Origin: Thermococcus sp. 2319x1
GTDB taxonomy: Archaea; Methanobacteriota_B; Thermococci; Thermococcales; Thermococcaceae
DNA length: 64,000 nt
Assembly: GCF_001484685.1 (NCBI RefSeq)
Contig: NZ_CP012200.1
Location: 1,730,321 to 1,794,320 of the forward strand
Reading direction: 5' to 3'
The position numbers were made by a program, and so were the translations under genes. Position 1 is the stretch's first letter; each line of letters starts with the position of its first letter. A model generated the notes under the pieces. That model worked only from the letters and a program-made list of their open reading frames with translations, was not told the DNA's origin and did not search any database. This document shows positions 53,317 to 64,000 of the stretch, in pieces.

Positions 53317-54732
53317 TCACCCAACGATCTTTGTTATGTAGATGGCATTTCTATATTTAAGTATATCCTCAACGAATTCTGCTGGGACTTCAACTATCAC
53401 CAAGACCTTAGCAGTGGGTTCCGTAGCCAATAACCCCGTGCTTTGCTCAAGGTCGAGCACCTTCCACCTGTACCTTGCGAGCTGCTCCTTAACTTCATCT
53501 GCCGCAGCTATCTTGTTGGCCGCAATGGCCTTTAATATCTCGTTTAGTGCAACATTGTAGGTGTAGGATGCACTTATCATCTGTGAACTTGATTGGGTTG
53601 TGGAGTGGCTTTCATCTTTATTCTGCTGGTATGAAATTGATTGATCACCGGGGGCATAGCTCTCCGAATATTGGTCTGAGTAGGAAGTTTCCGAAGAGGT
53701 CGTTATATCTTTGGTCTCTTGCTGTGACTCCGATACTGCAATCACACCAGAGTCTGTTAGGAAGAGAACCATGTTCACATATCCTTCATCCGCTATCTTT
53801 TGAATAGATGTTGAATTTATCTGAGCAAAAATCTTTATCTTGTCACCCGATGAGAGGAAGGCACCATTAACGTTCTCCCTTGGCAAAACTAAAGCGACTT
53901 GCACCATTTCAGCTTTCTCTACTGTGTACTGAAGAAGCTCAGTGAGGTACGTAACTTTGCTGAGCATGTACTTTGCTTCTGCTTTCGTGTATATGCTCTT
54001 TTCCGCACCTTTCTTGAGGATCACCTTTTGGGTGGGAGTGATGTCTATGAGGTAATAGTAATATTTCCTCCAGAGCTCAAGCAGATACGGATTGGGGTCA
54101 ATTAAAGATACCTCATCTTCTGTTTTTGCAGAATTAACCTTATCCTTTAATTGGTTTAGAGTTTGAATAGCTTCGCTCTTTATCTCCTCTGGGAGAGGCT
54201 GAGAGAGGAGAAGTTCAAAAGATTGCTCTATTTGTGATAACTTTGTGCTCTTTGCCTGTTGAAGCTCCTTCTGAAGACGCTCTTGCTCTAATTGAGCTTT
54301 TCTCTGCTCTGCTATCGCCTTGACGTTTATCTTCTCAAGTTCCTCTATGCTCTTTGCTTGGTTGATCTGATTTATTAGCTGGGTTTTCATTGTATCATTC
54401 TCAAGTTCCCCTGTGAAATACTGGTTGACCTCCCCGATCTTTGCAAGTTTGGCCTCTTGAAGCTGTTTTGCAGCACGATTTTGATAGGTTGTGTATATCC
54501 CTATAACAACAGCAATGAGAATGACAGCTATAACAGATGCGCCTATAATTATTCTTTTACGTCTCTCCCTTTCCCTAAGCCTTCCCAATCTTGAAGGTTT
54601 TCTGGGAGGTGAAGCTCCTGGGACAGGAGCAGCAGGAGTTGTTTTCTCTTCTTTCTCCTCAACAGAAACTCTACCCAACTCCCTCAAGCGCCTTATTTTT
54701 TCTTCAATATCCTCCGCCACGGCCAGCACCAC
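53317..54732 (-). CDS. DUF515 protein of the pilus operon
   Basis: The 471-aa protein has one membrane helix (~residues 60-82, IIIGASVIAVILIAVVIGIY), a cytoplasmic Pro/Arg-rich N-terminus, a coiled-coil region (~90-200), and an extracellular beta-rich domain with a Ser/Gln/Tyr-rich stretch (~350-400). It matches the archaeal DUF515 family, found with KlbA-type pilus operons in Thermococcales. Start GTG at 54732, or 54720, which is seven bases past GGTGGT. It is the first gene of the operon. Confidence 0.78.
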   Translation of the reverse strand: MVLAVAEDIEEKIRRLRELGRVSVEEKEEKTTPAAPVPGASPPRKPSRLGRLRERERRKRIIIGASVIAVILIAVVIGIYTTYQNRAAKQLQEAKLAKIGEVNQYFTGELENDTMKTQLINQINQAKSIEELEKINVKAIAEQRKAQLEQERLQKELQQAKSTKLSQIEQSFELLLSQPLPEEIKSEAIQTLNQLKDKVNSAKTEDEVSLIDPNPYLLELWRKYYYYLIDITPTQKVILKKGAEKSIYTKAEAKYMLSKVTYLTELLQYTVEKAEMVQVALVLPRENVNGAFLSSGDKIKIFAQINSTSIQKIADEGYVNMVLFLTDSGVIAVSESQQETKDITTSSETSYSDQYSESYAPGDQSISYQQNKDESHSTTQSSSQMISASYTYNVALNEILKAIAANKIAAADEVKEQLARYRWKVLDLEQSTGLLATEPTAKVLVIVEVPAEFVEDILKYRNAIYITKIVG

Positions 54733-55121
54733 CGGATAATATTTAACTTCTCTTAAACTGATAGTCCTAAGTGTGAATATTCCAGTTAGGTATTTTAGGC
54801 TTTACTCCTTATTTACTTTTTGGTGGTGGAAGGTGGAAAAGCTAATAATAAAAGCCGTGGAGATTAAAGGAAAGTGTCCGGTATTTAAGGTTGGGGATGA
54901 GGTAGTTATAGAAGGACCAAAAGTCAACTTAAAAGAGACTGATGCAATCTGCACCCATGCATTTGCCTCTTTCCTTCCTTACATAGTGGCACTGCGAAAA
55001 GGAATTAAGGCTTCAGAGATAGGACTTGGGAAAGGGGAAAAAGCCTATGTGCAGTGCCTCGACCCCGGGCCTCCATACACGGATGGAGGAACGGTAATAT
55101 TTGAAATAACGGTGATAAAAG

Positions 55122-57289
<2,168 letters not shown>

Positions 57290-57296
57290 ATAAAAA

Positions 57297-57974
57297 TCAG
57301 CAAAGAATTGAGCGCTCAGAAAGCACTTCCTCCTTCAAAACCCCAATTCCCTCTATCCAAGCCTCAACAACGTCACCATGCCTCAGAGGTCCAACGCCTT
57401 CGGGGGTTCCAGTCGCTATTATGTCGCCCGGTTCGAGGGTCATTATGCCAGAGACATACTCTATTATCTCATCTACCTTGAATATCATCTTGCTCGTCCT
57501 TGAGAGCTGCCTTATTTCGCCGTTAACTTTTAGACCAATTTCAAGGTCGTCAACGTTTATTTCCCTCCTATCAACTATTCTCGGCCCTATAGGAGCAAAT
57601 GTATCAAATCCCTTCGCCACAGTCCATGGAAGGCCTTTTTTCTTCGCCTCCCATTGGAGATCCCTGGCGGTTATGTCGAGCATTATGGTGTAGCCCATGA
57701 CGTAGTCCATTGCCTCCTCTCTTGAAACGCGCTTTGCGCGCTTCCCTATGATGACGGCAAGCTCTACTTCATGATCAACGTGATTGCTTTTTCTCGGCAA
57801 GATTATCGTTTGATTTGGACCTATTAAAGCTGAGGGGGGTTTGAGAAAGATCACCGGCTCTTCGGGAACTTCATGCCCAAGTTCCCTTGCATGTTCAGCG
57901 TAATTTCTTCCGAGACATATTATTTTGCTTGGCTTAACCTCGTAGAAGCCATCTCTAAAGGGTAAACGAATCAT
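57297..57974 (-). CDS. fumarylacetoacetate hydrolase (FAH) family protein
   Basis: The 225-aa enzyme matches the FAH fold (KIICLGRNYAEHARELGHEVPEEPVIFLKPPSALIG, EVELAVIIGKRAKRV, TGTPEGVGPL). The acidic metal-binding site is present. Such enzymes cleave acylpyruvates or decarboxylate 2-oxoacids; the substrate cannot be assigned. GGTGAT lies four bases before the ATG at 57974. Confidence 0.88.
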   Translation of the reverse strand: MIRLPFRDGFYEVKPSKIICLGRNYAEHARELGHEVPEEPVIFLKPPSALIGPNQTIILPRKSNHVDHEVELAVIIGKRAKRVSREEAMDYVMGYTIMLDITARDLQWEAKKKGLPWTVAKGFDTFAPIGPRIVDRREINVDDLEIGLKVNGEIRQLSRTSKMIFKVDEIIEYVSGIMTLEPGDIIATGTPEGVGPLRHGDVVEAWIEGIGVLKEEVLSERSILC

Positions 57975-58055
57975 GGAATCACCAGACAAAATTATGCTTT
58001 ACAGAGCTTATAAATTATGAGGTACAAACCTCACGAAAGTTTGAAGAAGAGAAAG

Positions 58056-59207
58056 CTATTCCCTTAAAGGCTCCGGAATGGCCTTATCCCACTGCTCCCT
58101 TGCCAGTTCTCCAGTGTACTTGAACTTCTCAACAAGCTTTTTAGCCTCTTCCCTCTTCTTCTGGTGCTCCCTCAAGAAGTTTTGAACCTTTTCTATGAGA
58201 TAACGCTTGCACTGGCCGCATAACAGTTCTCCATTCTTGCATGCATGGTACCTCTCAAGCAGGGCTTTGTCGTCTTCCTCAAAAAATATCTCGAGCCATT
58301 TGAATACGACACACTTATCCGGCTCTCCCCCAAGTTCTCTCTGTTCCTTTGCTGTAGCTCTTCCTCCGGTTAAAGCGTACTTCCATATTTTCTTACCAGC
58401 TTCCTCGGGATCGTCTGTTAGGTAAATAGCAGTTTCTGGCTTTGAAGCGCTCATTTTACCTCCAAGACCCATCAATCCGGGAACGAACTTTGAGTGCAGG
58501 GCAGCTGCTTTGTAATAGCCCAAACTTTCGGCAAAGTCCCTCTGTATTCTCCAGTAAGGATCTTGATCTATAGCTGCAGGGATGAGGGAACGTTTTTTCT
58601 CAAAGAAAGTCGGAGCCGCTTGGATTGCCGGATAAAATATCATTCCGATTTTGCTCTGGTCGTTAAACCCAAAAACGGCTTTTGCCATTGAATAGGTGAC
58701 TTTCTTTGCTATTGGAATTGCCATCTCGTAGATTTTGGTGAACTCACTATTCTGAAAGATGAACGTCCTATCCGGGTCAAAGCCAACTGCAATGATATCG
58801 AGGATGTTTTCATACGCCCATCTTTTGGTGTCGTCGAAGGTTAAATTTGACTTGAAGAGGAACTTTTCATCATCCGTTATTTGAATATACAGGTTAACTC
58901 CAAAATTCTCCTGGAGCCATTTTGTTGCAAAGAACGGAATTATATGGCCTATGTGCATTGGCCCGCTGGGGCCTCTTCCCGTATAGAGGAAAAAGCTCCT
59001 TCCTTCTTCGTAGTCTTTAAGTACAAGGTCATAGTCCCTATGGGAGAAGAAAAACTTCCTCCTAAAGTATATTGGAAGCTCACTTTTGGTGAGTTCTCTG
59101 GTCTTTTCAAGCAGCTCTTCGGTAAGCGGCGTCGTTCCGAATTCCTTGATAAGCTTGTCGTAGTCTACTACACCTTTCACTTCCCATGGAGTTACTTCAA
59201 ATTCCAT
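58056..59207 (-). CDS. trpS: tryptophanyl-tRNA synthetase
   Basis: The 383-aa class I synthetase has the archaeal/eukaryotic layout. HIGH appears as GPSGPMHIGHIIPFF, and the KMSKS motif as GKMSASKPETAIYLTDDP. The anticodon-binding domain follows. GGAGGTG precedes the ATG at 59207; the frame is open five codons further. Confidence 0.96.
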   Translation of the reverse strand: MEFEVTPWEVKGVVDYDKLIKEFGTTPLTEELLEKTRELTKSELPIYFRRKFFFSHRDYDLVLKDYEEGRSFFLYTGRGPSGPMHIGHIIPFFATKWLQENFGVNLYIQITDDEKFLFKSNLTFDDTKRWAYENILDIIAVGFDPDRTFIFQNSEFTKIYEMAIPIAKKVTYSMAKAVFGFNDQSKIGMIFYPAIQAAPTFFEKKRSLIPAAIDQDPYWRIQRDFAESLGYYKAAALHSKFVPGLMGLGGKMSASKPETAIYLTDDPEEAGKKIWKYALTGGRATAKEQRELGGEPDKCVVFKWLEIFFEEDDKALLERYHACKNGELLCGQCKRYLIEKVQNFLREHQKKREEAKKLVEKFKYTGELAREQWDKAIPEPLRE

Positions 59208-59333
59208 CCAGAACACCTCCAAAGTTCAAACTAGCCAAAAAAGGATTAAGGTTGTCATCACCAAAGCCAAAAGCAATCACCGTGCATGATCTAAGAGTAG
59301 AAAATAAGAATATAAAGTTTTCCCAAGGCGAAC

Positions 59334-60719
59334 CTAAAGCATCTCCCTGAGATACTGCCCATATTTAACCAAGGCATATACTGCATCAACGCCATCTTCG
59401 ACGGTTTCAAAAACCGGCACCCCAGTTTTTTCTATCCTCCTCGCCATTTTCTCCGGGAACTCACCACCGGGAGCTACGAAAACTATCGGCTTTCCATACT
59501 TCTGCATTTCGCCAACTTTTTCCACGATACCTTCATCCAAAGCCGGGCTCTGGAAGAGTGCTATTACAGCGAGAACGTCAACGTTCTCATCCTCCAAAGC
59601 ATAGCGCATGGCAATTTCATATCTGCTGGAGGGAGCGTCCCCAATTATGTCAATGGGATTCTTGTAGCTCATATGCTCGGGCAGTTTCCCTTCCTCTATT
59701 GCCCTCGCGAATTTTTCTTTGGTTTCCTCACTAAGCTCAGCCATTTTTAATCCTGCCTCAAGAATCCCATCGCTCATCATCACCCCAGCTCCGCCACCGT
59801 TTGTAACTATTGCAATCCTATCCCCCTTTGCAGGCTTCTGCATTGCCAGTGCCTTTGCATAGTTAAACAGTTGCCTCATGCTTTTCGCTTCTAAAACGCC
59901 AGTCTGTTCAAAAGCCGCTTTGTAGATCGCATAGCTTCCCGCCAGACTCCCGGTATGGGATGCTGCGGCTTTGGCTCCGGCTTCAGTTCTCCCGCTCTTA
60001 AGAATCACAACGGGCTTCTTTTTTGTTGTATCTCTAGCAGCTTTTAGGAACTTCCGGCCATCCTTAACTCCCTCAAGATATGCCGTGATGACCTTAGTTG
60101 CTTTGTCATCCTTCAAATACTCCATGAAGTCGCTCTCATCAAGATCGGCCATGTTTCCGAGGCTTATGAATTTACTCATTCCCACCTCATGTCTCGCAGC
60201 CCAGTCGAGAATTGCTGCACCGAAGGCACCGCTCTGGCTCATAAACGCTATTCCACCAAATTCTGGCCTAGCCTGCCTTTCCGGAGGATTAAAGGTACAA
60301 TCAAAGCCATTTTCAATGTTTGTAATTCCCAAACAGTTTGGCCCAACAACCCTTATGCCCCATTTTCTTGCCACTTCAACGAGCTTCTCCTCAAGTTCTA
60401 CATTTCCAGCTTCTTTAAAGCCCGCACTTATCACTACCGCTCCCTTTACTCCCTTTTGACCGCATTCCTCAAGCACCTGAGGCACGAACCTTCCAGGGAT
60501 TGCTATAACAGCTACATCGACTTCTTCAGGTATCTCCAAAACGCTCCTATACGCTTTAATTCCCATCACTTCACTTTCCTTAACGTTTACTGGATAGATC
60601 TTGCCCTTAAAACCGGATTTTATGAGGCTTTTCATTATAGCATTTCCGATTTTTCCTTCTTTGTTTGAAGCACCTATTACAGCAACACTCCTTGGGTAGA
60701 ACAGGAAGTCCAGATTCAT
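59334..60719 (-). CDS. acyl-CoA synthetase (ADP-forming), alpha subunit
   Basis: The 461-aa protein has a CoA-binding N-terminal domain (FYPRSVAVIGASNKEGKIGNAIM), and ligase-CoA domains with the phosphorylatable His in KAAASHTGSLAGSYAIY. It makes ATP from acetyl-CoA or other acyl-CoAs in peptide or sugar fermentation. A beta subunit gene is not adjacent, as is usual in Thermococcales. TATA TTTTATAAATG lies 50-60 bases upstream. Confidence 0.93.
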   Translation of the reverse strand: MNLDFLFYPRSVAVIGASNKEGKIGNAIMKSLIKSGFKGKIYPVNVKESEVMGIKAYRSVLEIPEEVDVAVIAIPGRFVPQVLEECGQKGVKGAVVISAGFKEAGNVELEEKLVEVARKWGIRVVGPNCLGITNIENGFDCTFNPPERQARPEFGGIAFMSQSGAFGAAILDWAARHEVGMSKFISLGNMADLDESDFMEYLKDDKATKVITAYLEGVKDGRKFLKAARDTTKKKPVVILKSGRTEAGAKAAASHTGSLAGSYAIYKAAFEQTGVLEAKSMRQLFNYAKALAMQKPAKGDRIAIVTNGGGAGVMMSDGILEAGLKMAELSEETKEKFARAIEEGKLPEHMSYKNPIDIIGDAPSSRYEIAMRYALEDENVDVLAVIALFQSPALDEGIVEKVGEMQKYGKPIVFVAPGGEFPEKMARRIEKTGVPVFETVEDGVDAVYALVKYGQYLREML

Positions 60720-60857
60720 ACCGTTCCCCCCACAATAATGATCATGCTTGTCGTTCGATGTGGGGATTTTACATTTATAAAATTTTCCGGGTTTAGGGAA
60801 AAGGTTATATGCCGGAACGCTTAAATTCTTGTTAGAACGTTAAAATTGGTGGGGGCA

Positions 60858-61439
60858 ATGAAAAAGAAGGTTAAACTAATCACGGATCCAGAGGTAATAA
60901 AGTTAATGCTGGAAGATACGAGGAGGCAGATATTGAAATTGCTCAGAAGCAAGGAGATGACGATTTCCCAGCTTAGTGAAATTCTCGGCAAAACACCACA
61001 GACAATCTATCACCACATCGAAAAGCTAAAGGAAGCCGGCTTAGTGGAGGTAAAAAGAACCGAAATGAAAGGAAATCTGGTGGAAAAATACTACGGAAGG
61101 ACTGCGGATGTATTTTACATAAATCTCTACCTTGGAGACGAGGAGCTTAGATATCTGGCCAGATCACGGTTAAAGACAAAGCTTGATGTTTTCAAAGCCC
61201 TCGGGTATGAGTTCGATGAGGAGGAACTCTTAAACATAATGGACAGACTTTTAGAGAAGGAGCACTCGTACACGGCGAAAATTTCTGCAGAAATAGAGGA
61301 AAAGGAAGAGGCCCTCAAGGAATTTTCAAATGAAGATATAATCCATGCGATTGATTGGCTTACCATGGCAGAGCTTGGAAGGGATGAAGAAGCGATAGAG
61401 CTCTTGAGAAAGCTTGGAGAAATACTTAAAAAGGAGTAA
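60858..61439 (+). CDS. ArsR-type winged-helix regulator 1
   Basis: The 193-aa protein has an N-terminal ArsR-like winged helix (residues ~10-75, TRRQILKLLRSKEMTISQLSEILGKTPQTIYHHIEKLKEAGLV) and a C-terminal helical domain rich in Glu and Lys. It is divergent from the acyl-CoA synthetase gene and followed by the DUF211 gene after 24 bases. GGTGGGGGCA precedes the ATG. Effector unknown. Confidence 0.85.
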   Translation: MKKKVKLITDPEVIKLMLEDTRRQILKLLRSKEMTISQLSEILGKTPQTIYHHIEKLKEAGLVEVKRTEMKGNLVEKYYGRTADVFYINLYLGDEELRYLARSRLKTKLDVFKALGYEFDEEELLNIMDRLLEKEHSYTAKISAEIEEKEEALKEFSNEDIIHAIDWLTMAELGRDEEAIELLRKLGEILKKE

Positions 61440-61463
61440 GTTCAAATGGAAACGGGATAGAAA

Positions 61464-61769
61464 ATGGCAAAAGGCATTAGACTTCTCGTGTTAGACGTGC
61501 TTAAACCTCACCAGCCCATGGTTACTGAGCTGGCTTTGGGGTTGAGTGAGCTGAGGGGGGTAGAGGGGGTTAATATTACCCTCGTGGAGATAGATAAAGA
61601 AACGGAAAACGTAAAGATAACAATCGTCGGAGATAATTTGAACTATGAAGAGATTGTAAGAACTATAGAAGAGTTTGGTGGAGTTGTGCACAGCATTGAT
61701 ATGGTTGCTGCGGGAAAGAAGATTATTGAGGAAAGCGAGACCCCTCAAGATAGGCTGGAGGAATACTGA
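61464..61769 (+). CDS. DUF211 family protein
   Basis: The 101-aa protein belongs to the DUF211 family (GIRLLVLDVLKPHQPMVTELALGLSELRGVEGVNITLVEID), which has a ferredoxin-like fold. Metal-ion binding has been suggested for the family; no function is established. It lies between two ArsR-like regulators and ends directly at the start of the second. Confidence 0.88.
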   Translation: MAKGIRLLVLDVLKPHQPMVTELALGLSELRGVEGVNITLVEIDKETENVKITIVGDNLNYEEIVRTIEEFGGVVHSIDMVAAGKKIIEESETPQDRLEEY

Positions 61770-62336
61770 GTGAGGGAAGTTTTAATTATTACCGAGCCTG
61801 AAAGAATTAAAGTGCTATCCGACCAGACGCGCTTCCAGATAGTCAGCTTACTCAGGGAAAGACCTATGAGCGTTGGCGAACTCGCGGAACTCCTTAGAAA
61901 GGACCGTTCCACAATACACCGCCACATAAAAGCTCTTGAAGAGGCAGGATTCGTGGAGGAGATCGGAAGGGACGGCGTCGAGCGTTTCTACTCGAGAACA
62001 GCGAGGCTCTTCCTCCTCAAGCCCTTCGGGGAAGAAGAGGATATAGTGGCATTCAGGATGCGCTACCTTCAAGTGGAGGCCGAGCGCATCTACAACCTCC
62101 TCAAAAAGGCCGGCTTTGACATTAAAGACAGGGAAGAGTTCATAGAGCTCACGAGAGAAGTCCTGGGAGACATGGAGGACCTGGCCAGAGAACCTTTGAA
62201 AAGACTCGAAAACGTTGAGCTTACGGAGATTGAGCTTTTCCACGTCCTCAACATGCTCGTGTTTCTCGAGTCCTGCGAACTCTGCGAGAAGGCCAAGAGG
62301 GCAAGGGAGCTCCTCGGCATCGGGGAGCTTAAGTAA
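61770..62336 (+). CDS. ArsR-type winged-helix regulator 2
   Basis: The 188-aa protein starts at GTG directly after the DUF211 stop (ECTG-type junction, no gap). Its ArsR winged helix (TRFQIVSLLRERPMSVGELAELLRKDRSTIHRHIKALEEAGFV) is similar to that of regulator 1. A C-terminal domain with CELCEKAKRARELL could bind metal. Its 3' part is richer in GC than the genes upstream. Confidence 0.83.
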   Translation: MREVLIITEPERIKVLSDQTRFQIVSLLRERPMSVGELAELLRKDRSTIHRHIKALEEAGFVEEIGRDGVERFYSRTARLFLLKPFGEEEDIVAFRMRYLQVEAERIYNLLKKAGFDIKDREEFIELTREVLGDMEDLAREPLKRLENVELTEIELFHVLNMLVFLESCELCEKAKRARELLGIGELK

Positions 62337-62470
62337 AATTTTTTGCTTACCATTTTACATCTTAGCCATATCCTCAATGTCTCCTTTCCACATCTTTGCA
62401 TTATCCGATCCATCTGTCACACTCCGTTGATTAATATCCACTATTTTGCATCCATGACCACAAATGGAAA

Positions 62471-62482
62471 GGTTTAAATATT
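62471..62482 (+). promoter_or_regulatory. TATA box of the alpha-amylase gene
   Basis: GGTTTAAATATT lies about 55 bases upstream of the ATG at 62531, with purine-rich ATGGAAA as BRE. Confidence 0.6.
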
Positions 62483-62496
62483 CACCTGTAGTGATA
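62480..62496 (+). promoter_or_regulatory. TGM-like operator of the alpha-amylase gene
   Basis: ATTCAC-CTGTA-GTGATA matches the glycolytic motif TATCAC-N5-GTGATA in 10 of 12 positions. It lies at the downstream edge of the TATA box, before the predicted transcription start, again fitting repression by Tgr/TrmBL1 in the absence of maltooligosaccharide. Confidence 0.5.
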
Positions 62497-62530
62497 TATT
62501 TTTTTGACAATGATGTTTGGGGTGTGTAAA

Positions 62531-63910
62531 ATGGGGGCAAAGATTAGAACCACTGCCATTTTCGTGGCTCTCGTGCTCTTCATGGGGGTCTTTGCGGTTC
62601 CTGCAAGGGCAGAAACCCTCGAGAACGGCGGGGTTATAATGCAAGCCTTCTACTGGGACGTTCCGGCTGGAGGAATATGGTGGGACACCATAAGGAGCAA
62701 GATACCTGAGTGGCATGATGCAGGGATATCAGCCATATGGATTCCTCCAGCGAGCAAGGGAATGAGCGGTGGCTATTCCATGGGCTACGACCCCTACGAC
62801 TTCTTTGACCTTGGCGAATACTACCAGCAGGGGACCGTGGAGACACGCTTCGGCTCGAAGGAAGAACTGGTGAGAATGATAAACACCGCCCACTCCTACG
62901 GCATGAAGGTAATAGCTGATATAGTGATAAATCACCGCGCGGGCGGAGACCTTGAGTGGAACCCCTTCGTTGGAGGCTACACGTGGACGGACTTCTCGAA
63001 GGTTGCTTCTGGTAAATACACCGCCAACTACCTCGATTTCCACCCCAACGAGGTCAAGTGCTGCGATGAGGGCACCTTTGGAGGCTTCCCTGACATAGCC
63101 CACGAGAAGAGATGGGATCAGTACTGGCTCTGGGCAAGCAGCGAAAGCTACGCCTCCTACCTCAGAAGCATAGGAGTTGACGCGTGGCGCTTCGACTATG
63201 TTAAAGGCTACGGAGCATGGGTTGTCAAGGACTGGCTGAACTGGTGGGGCGGCTGGGCCGTTGGAGAATACTGGGACACGAACGTTAATGCACTCCTAAA
63301 CTGGGCCTACGCGAGCGGTGCCAAGGTCTTCGACTTCCCGCTTTACTACAAGATGGACGAGGCCTTCGACAATAAGAATATCCCGGCTCTCGTCTACGCC
63401 CTTCAGAATGGCGGGACTGTTGTCTCCCGCGACCCCTTCAAGGCCGTAACCTTCGTGGCAAACCACGACACGGACATAATCTGGAACAAATATCCCGCTT
63501 ATGCTTTCATACTCACCTACGAAGGCCAGCCGGTCATATTCTACCGCGACTACGAGGAGTGGCTCAACAAGGACAGGCTTAAGAACCTCATCTGGATACA
63601 CGATCACCTCGCTGGGGGAAGCACGAGTATAGTCTATTACGACAGTGACGAGCTTATATTCGTGAGAAACGGTTACGGGAGCAAGCCCGGCCTTATAACT
63701 TACATTAACCTCGGCTCAAGCAAAGCCGGAAGGTGGGTGTACGTGCCAAAGTTCTCGGGCTCATGCATACACGAATACACCGGCAACCTCGGCGGCTGGG
63801 TGGACAAATACGTCTACTCAAGCGGCTGGGTTTATCTCGAGGCTCCCGCCCACGACCCAACCAATGGCCACTACGGCTACTCCGTCTGGAGCTACTGTGG
63901 GGTGGGCTGA
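62531..63910 (+). CDS. extracellular GH13 alpha-amylase
   Basis: The 459-aa precursor begins with a signal peptide (to Ala27, [11 protein letters not shown]). The GH13 barrel shows [23 protein letters not shown] (nucleophile Asp), [10 protein letters not shown] (acid Glu) and FVANHDTD. The archaeal alpha-amylase features include [15 protein letters not shown] and the C-terminal beta domain. It hydrolyses starch outside the cell. The ATG follows GGTG by six bases. The gene and its upstream neighbour are GC-richer than most of the window (33/60 at 63181-63240 by count), which may mean exchange with another Thermococcales. Confidence 0.95.
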   Translation: MGAKIRTTAIFVALVLFMGVFAVPARAETLENGGVIMQAFYWDVPAGGIWWDTIRSKIPEWHDAGISAIWIPPASKGMSGGYSMGYDPYDFFDLGEYYQQGTVETRFGSKEELVRMINTAHSYGMKVIADIVINHRAGGDLEWNPFVGGYTWTDFSKVASGKYTANYLDFHPNEVKCCDEGTFGGFPDIAHEKRWDQYWLWASSESYASYLRSIGVDAWRFDYVKGYGAWVVKDWLNWWGGWAVGEYWDTNVNALLNWAYASGAKVFDFPLYYKMDEAFDNKNIPALVYALQNGGTVVSRDPFKAVTFVANHDTDIIWNKYPAYAFILTYEGQPVIFYRDYEEWLNKDRLKNLIWIHDHLAGGSTSIVYYDSDELIFVRNGYGSKPGLITYINLGSSKAGRWVYVPKFSGSCIHEYTGNLGGWVDKYVYSSGWVYLEAPAHDPTNGHYGYSVWSYCGVG

Positions 63911-63933
63911 ACCCCGTCCCCACTCATTTCCCA

Positions 63934-64000
63934 TTATTCTTCCCGTTTCTCCAGGCCAAGCGTTTTTTCAGCCCCCAACGCCAGTCCAACCCTGAACAGC
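63934..64000 (-). CDS. C-terminal fragment of an unidentified gene
   Basis: On the minus strand an open frame enters from the right edge and ends with LFRVGLALGAEKTLGLEKREE and a TAA stop. The stretch is too short to identify. It converges with the amylase gene, leaving 23 bases between. Confidence 0.4.
   Translation of the reverse strand, partial: LFRVGLALGAEKTLGLEKREE

Noticed and set aside
60728-60765. 7-bp inverted repeat CCCCACA/TGTGGGG upstream of the acyl-CoA synthetase gene that could hide its ribosome site in a leader hairpin
   Set aside because: The TATA box at about 60771-60781 places the transcription start near 60750, inside the loop, so the distal arm would not be in the mRNA. 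It could still be a DNA operator, but nothing else supports it.

Overview
This window is chromosomal DNA of a hyperthermophilic euryarchaeon of the order Thermococcales, most likely a Thermococcus. The evidence is a complete 13-gene Mbx (Mbs) sulfane-sulfur-reductase operon with SurR-type sites in its promoter, an archaeal 8-oxoguanine glycosylase (AGOG), aRF1, an initiator tRNA-Met with archaeal BRE/TATA promoter, a KlbA-type pilus ATPase carrying the Ala1 intein known from Thermococcales, and two amylolytic genes preceded by matches to the Thermococcales glycolytic motif. Genes use GGTGA-type Shine-Dalgarno sites, overlap by 4 bases in operons, and sometimes start at GTG or TTG.

Layout. 0-1.8 kb: the edge of a 2-oxoacid:ferredoxin oxidoreductase gene, a Prx6-type peroxiredoxin, and AGOG. 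1.8-11.5 kb: mbxA-N on the minus strand, a membrane complex joining a Mrp-type Na+/H+ antiporter module (A-H), an ion-translocating module (H', M) and a hydrogenase-derived reductase (J, K, L, N). 11.7-13.6 kb: an ACT regulator and a radical SAM/TRAM protein. 13.6-19.3 kb: an accessory island in which two internally deleted, MITE-like remnants of an IS1595/ISXO2-type element in the same orientation bracket an McrB-McrC-like modification-dependent restriction system with an additional unrecognised 148-aa gene. 19.3-23.5 kb: a frameshifted GH13 lipoprotein amylase/pullulanase followed by an IS607-type element (serine recombinase TnpA plus TnpB). 23.5-28.6 kb: wecB, wecC, a DUF354 glycosyltransferase-like gene and a multi-lesion pseudogene for a secreted propeller-type protein.

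28.6-35.4 kb is mostly housekeeping: SpoIIM/DUF95, a lipoate-ligase C-terminal-domain protein, argS, a DapA-family lyase, prf1, BofA and HEAT proteins, a candidate C/D box sRNA, a MazG-like hydrolase and a VapC that lacks its first catalytic Asp. 35.4-37.5 kb: three class III prepilins with a divergent HTH protein. 37.8-42.1 kb: a site-2 protease, the two subunits of phosphomevalonate dehydratase (aconitase X), tRNA-iMet and a PfkB kinase gene with a G-run frameshift. 42.1-46.5 kb: a DUF4129/MoxR/DUF58 membrane cluster and a DUF2118 gene. 46.7-54.7 kb: an FKBP isomerase, then a pilus-assembly operon (DUF515 protein, secreted protein, KlbA ATPase with a 523-aa intein, two TadB/TadC-like membrane proteins) that probably exports the prepilins encoded 11 kb away. 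54.8-62.3 kb: a TIGR04076 protein, a circularly permuted GTPase, Trm14, a FAH-family hydrolase, trpS, an ADP-forming acyl-CoA synthetase alpha subunit, and a DUF211 gene between two ArsR-type regulators. 62.5-63.9 kb: an extracellular GH13 alpha-amylase in a locally GC-rich segment, followed by the tail of an unidentified minus-strand gene.

The most unusual parts are the MITE-bracketed Mcr island with its extra gene, the architecture of the mbx promoter, the IS607 TnpB 3' end with a perfect 11-bp inverted repeat, the candidate sRNA, and three genes broken at homopolymer runs within about 23 kb, which may be slippage or sequence error.
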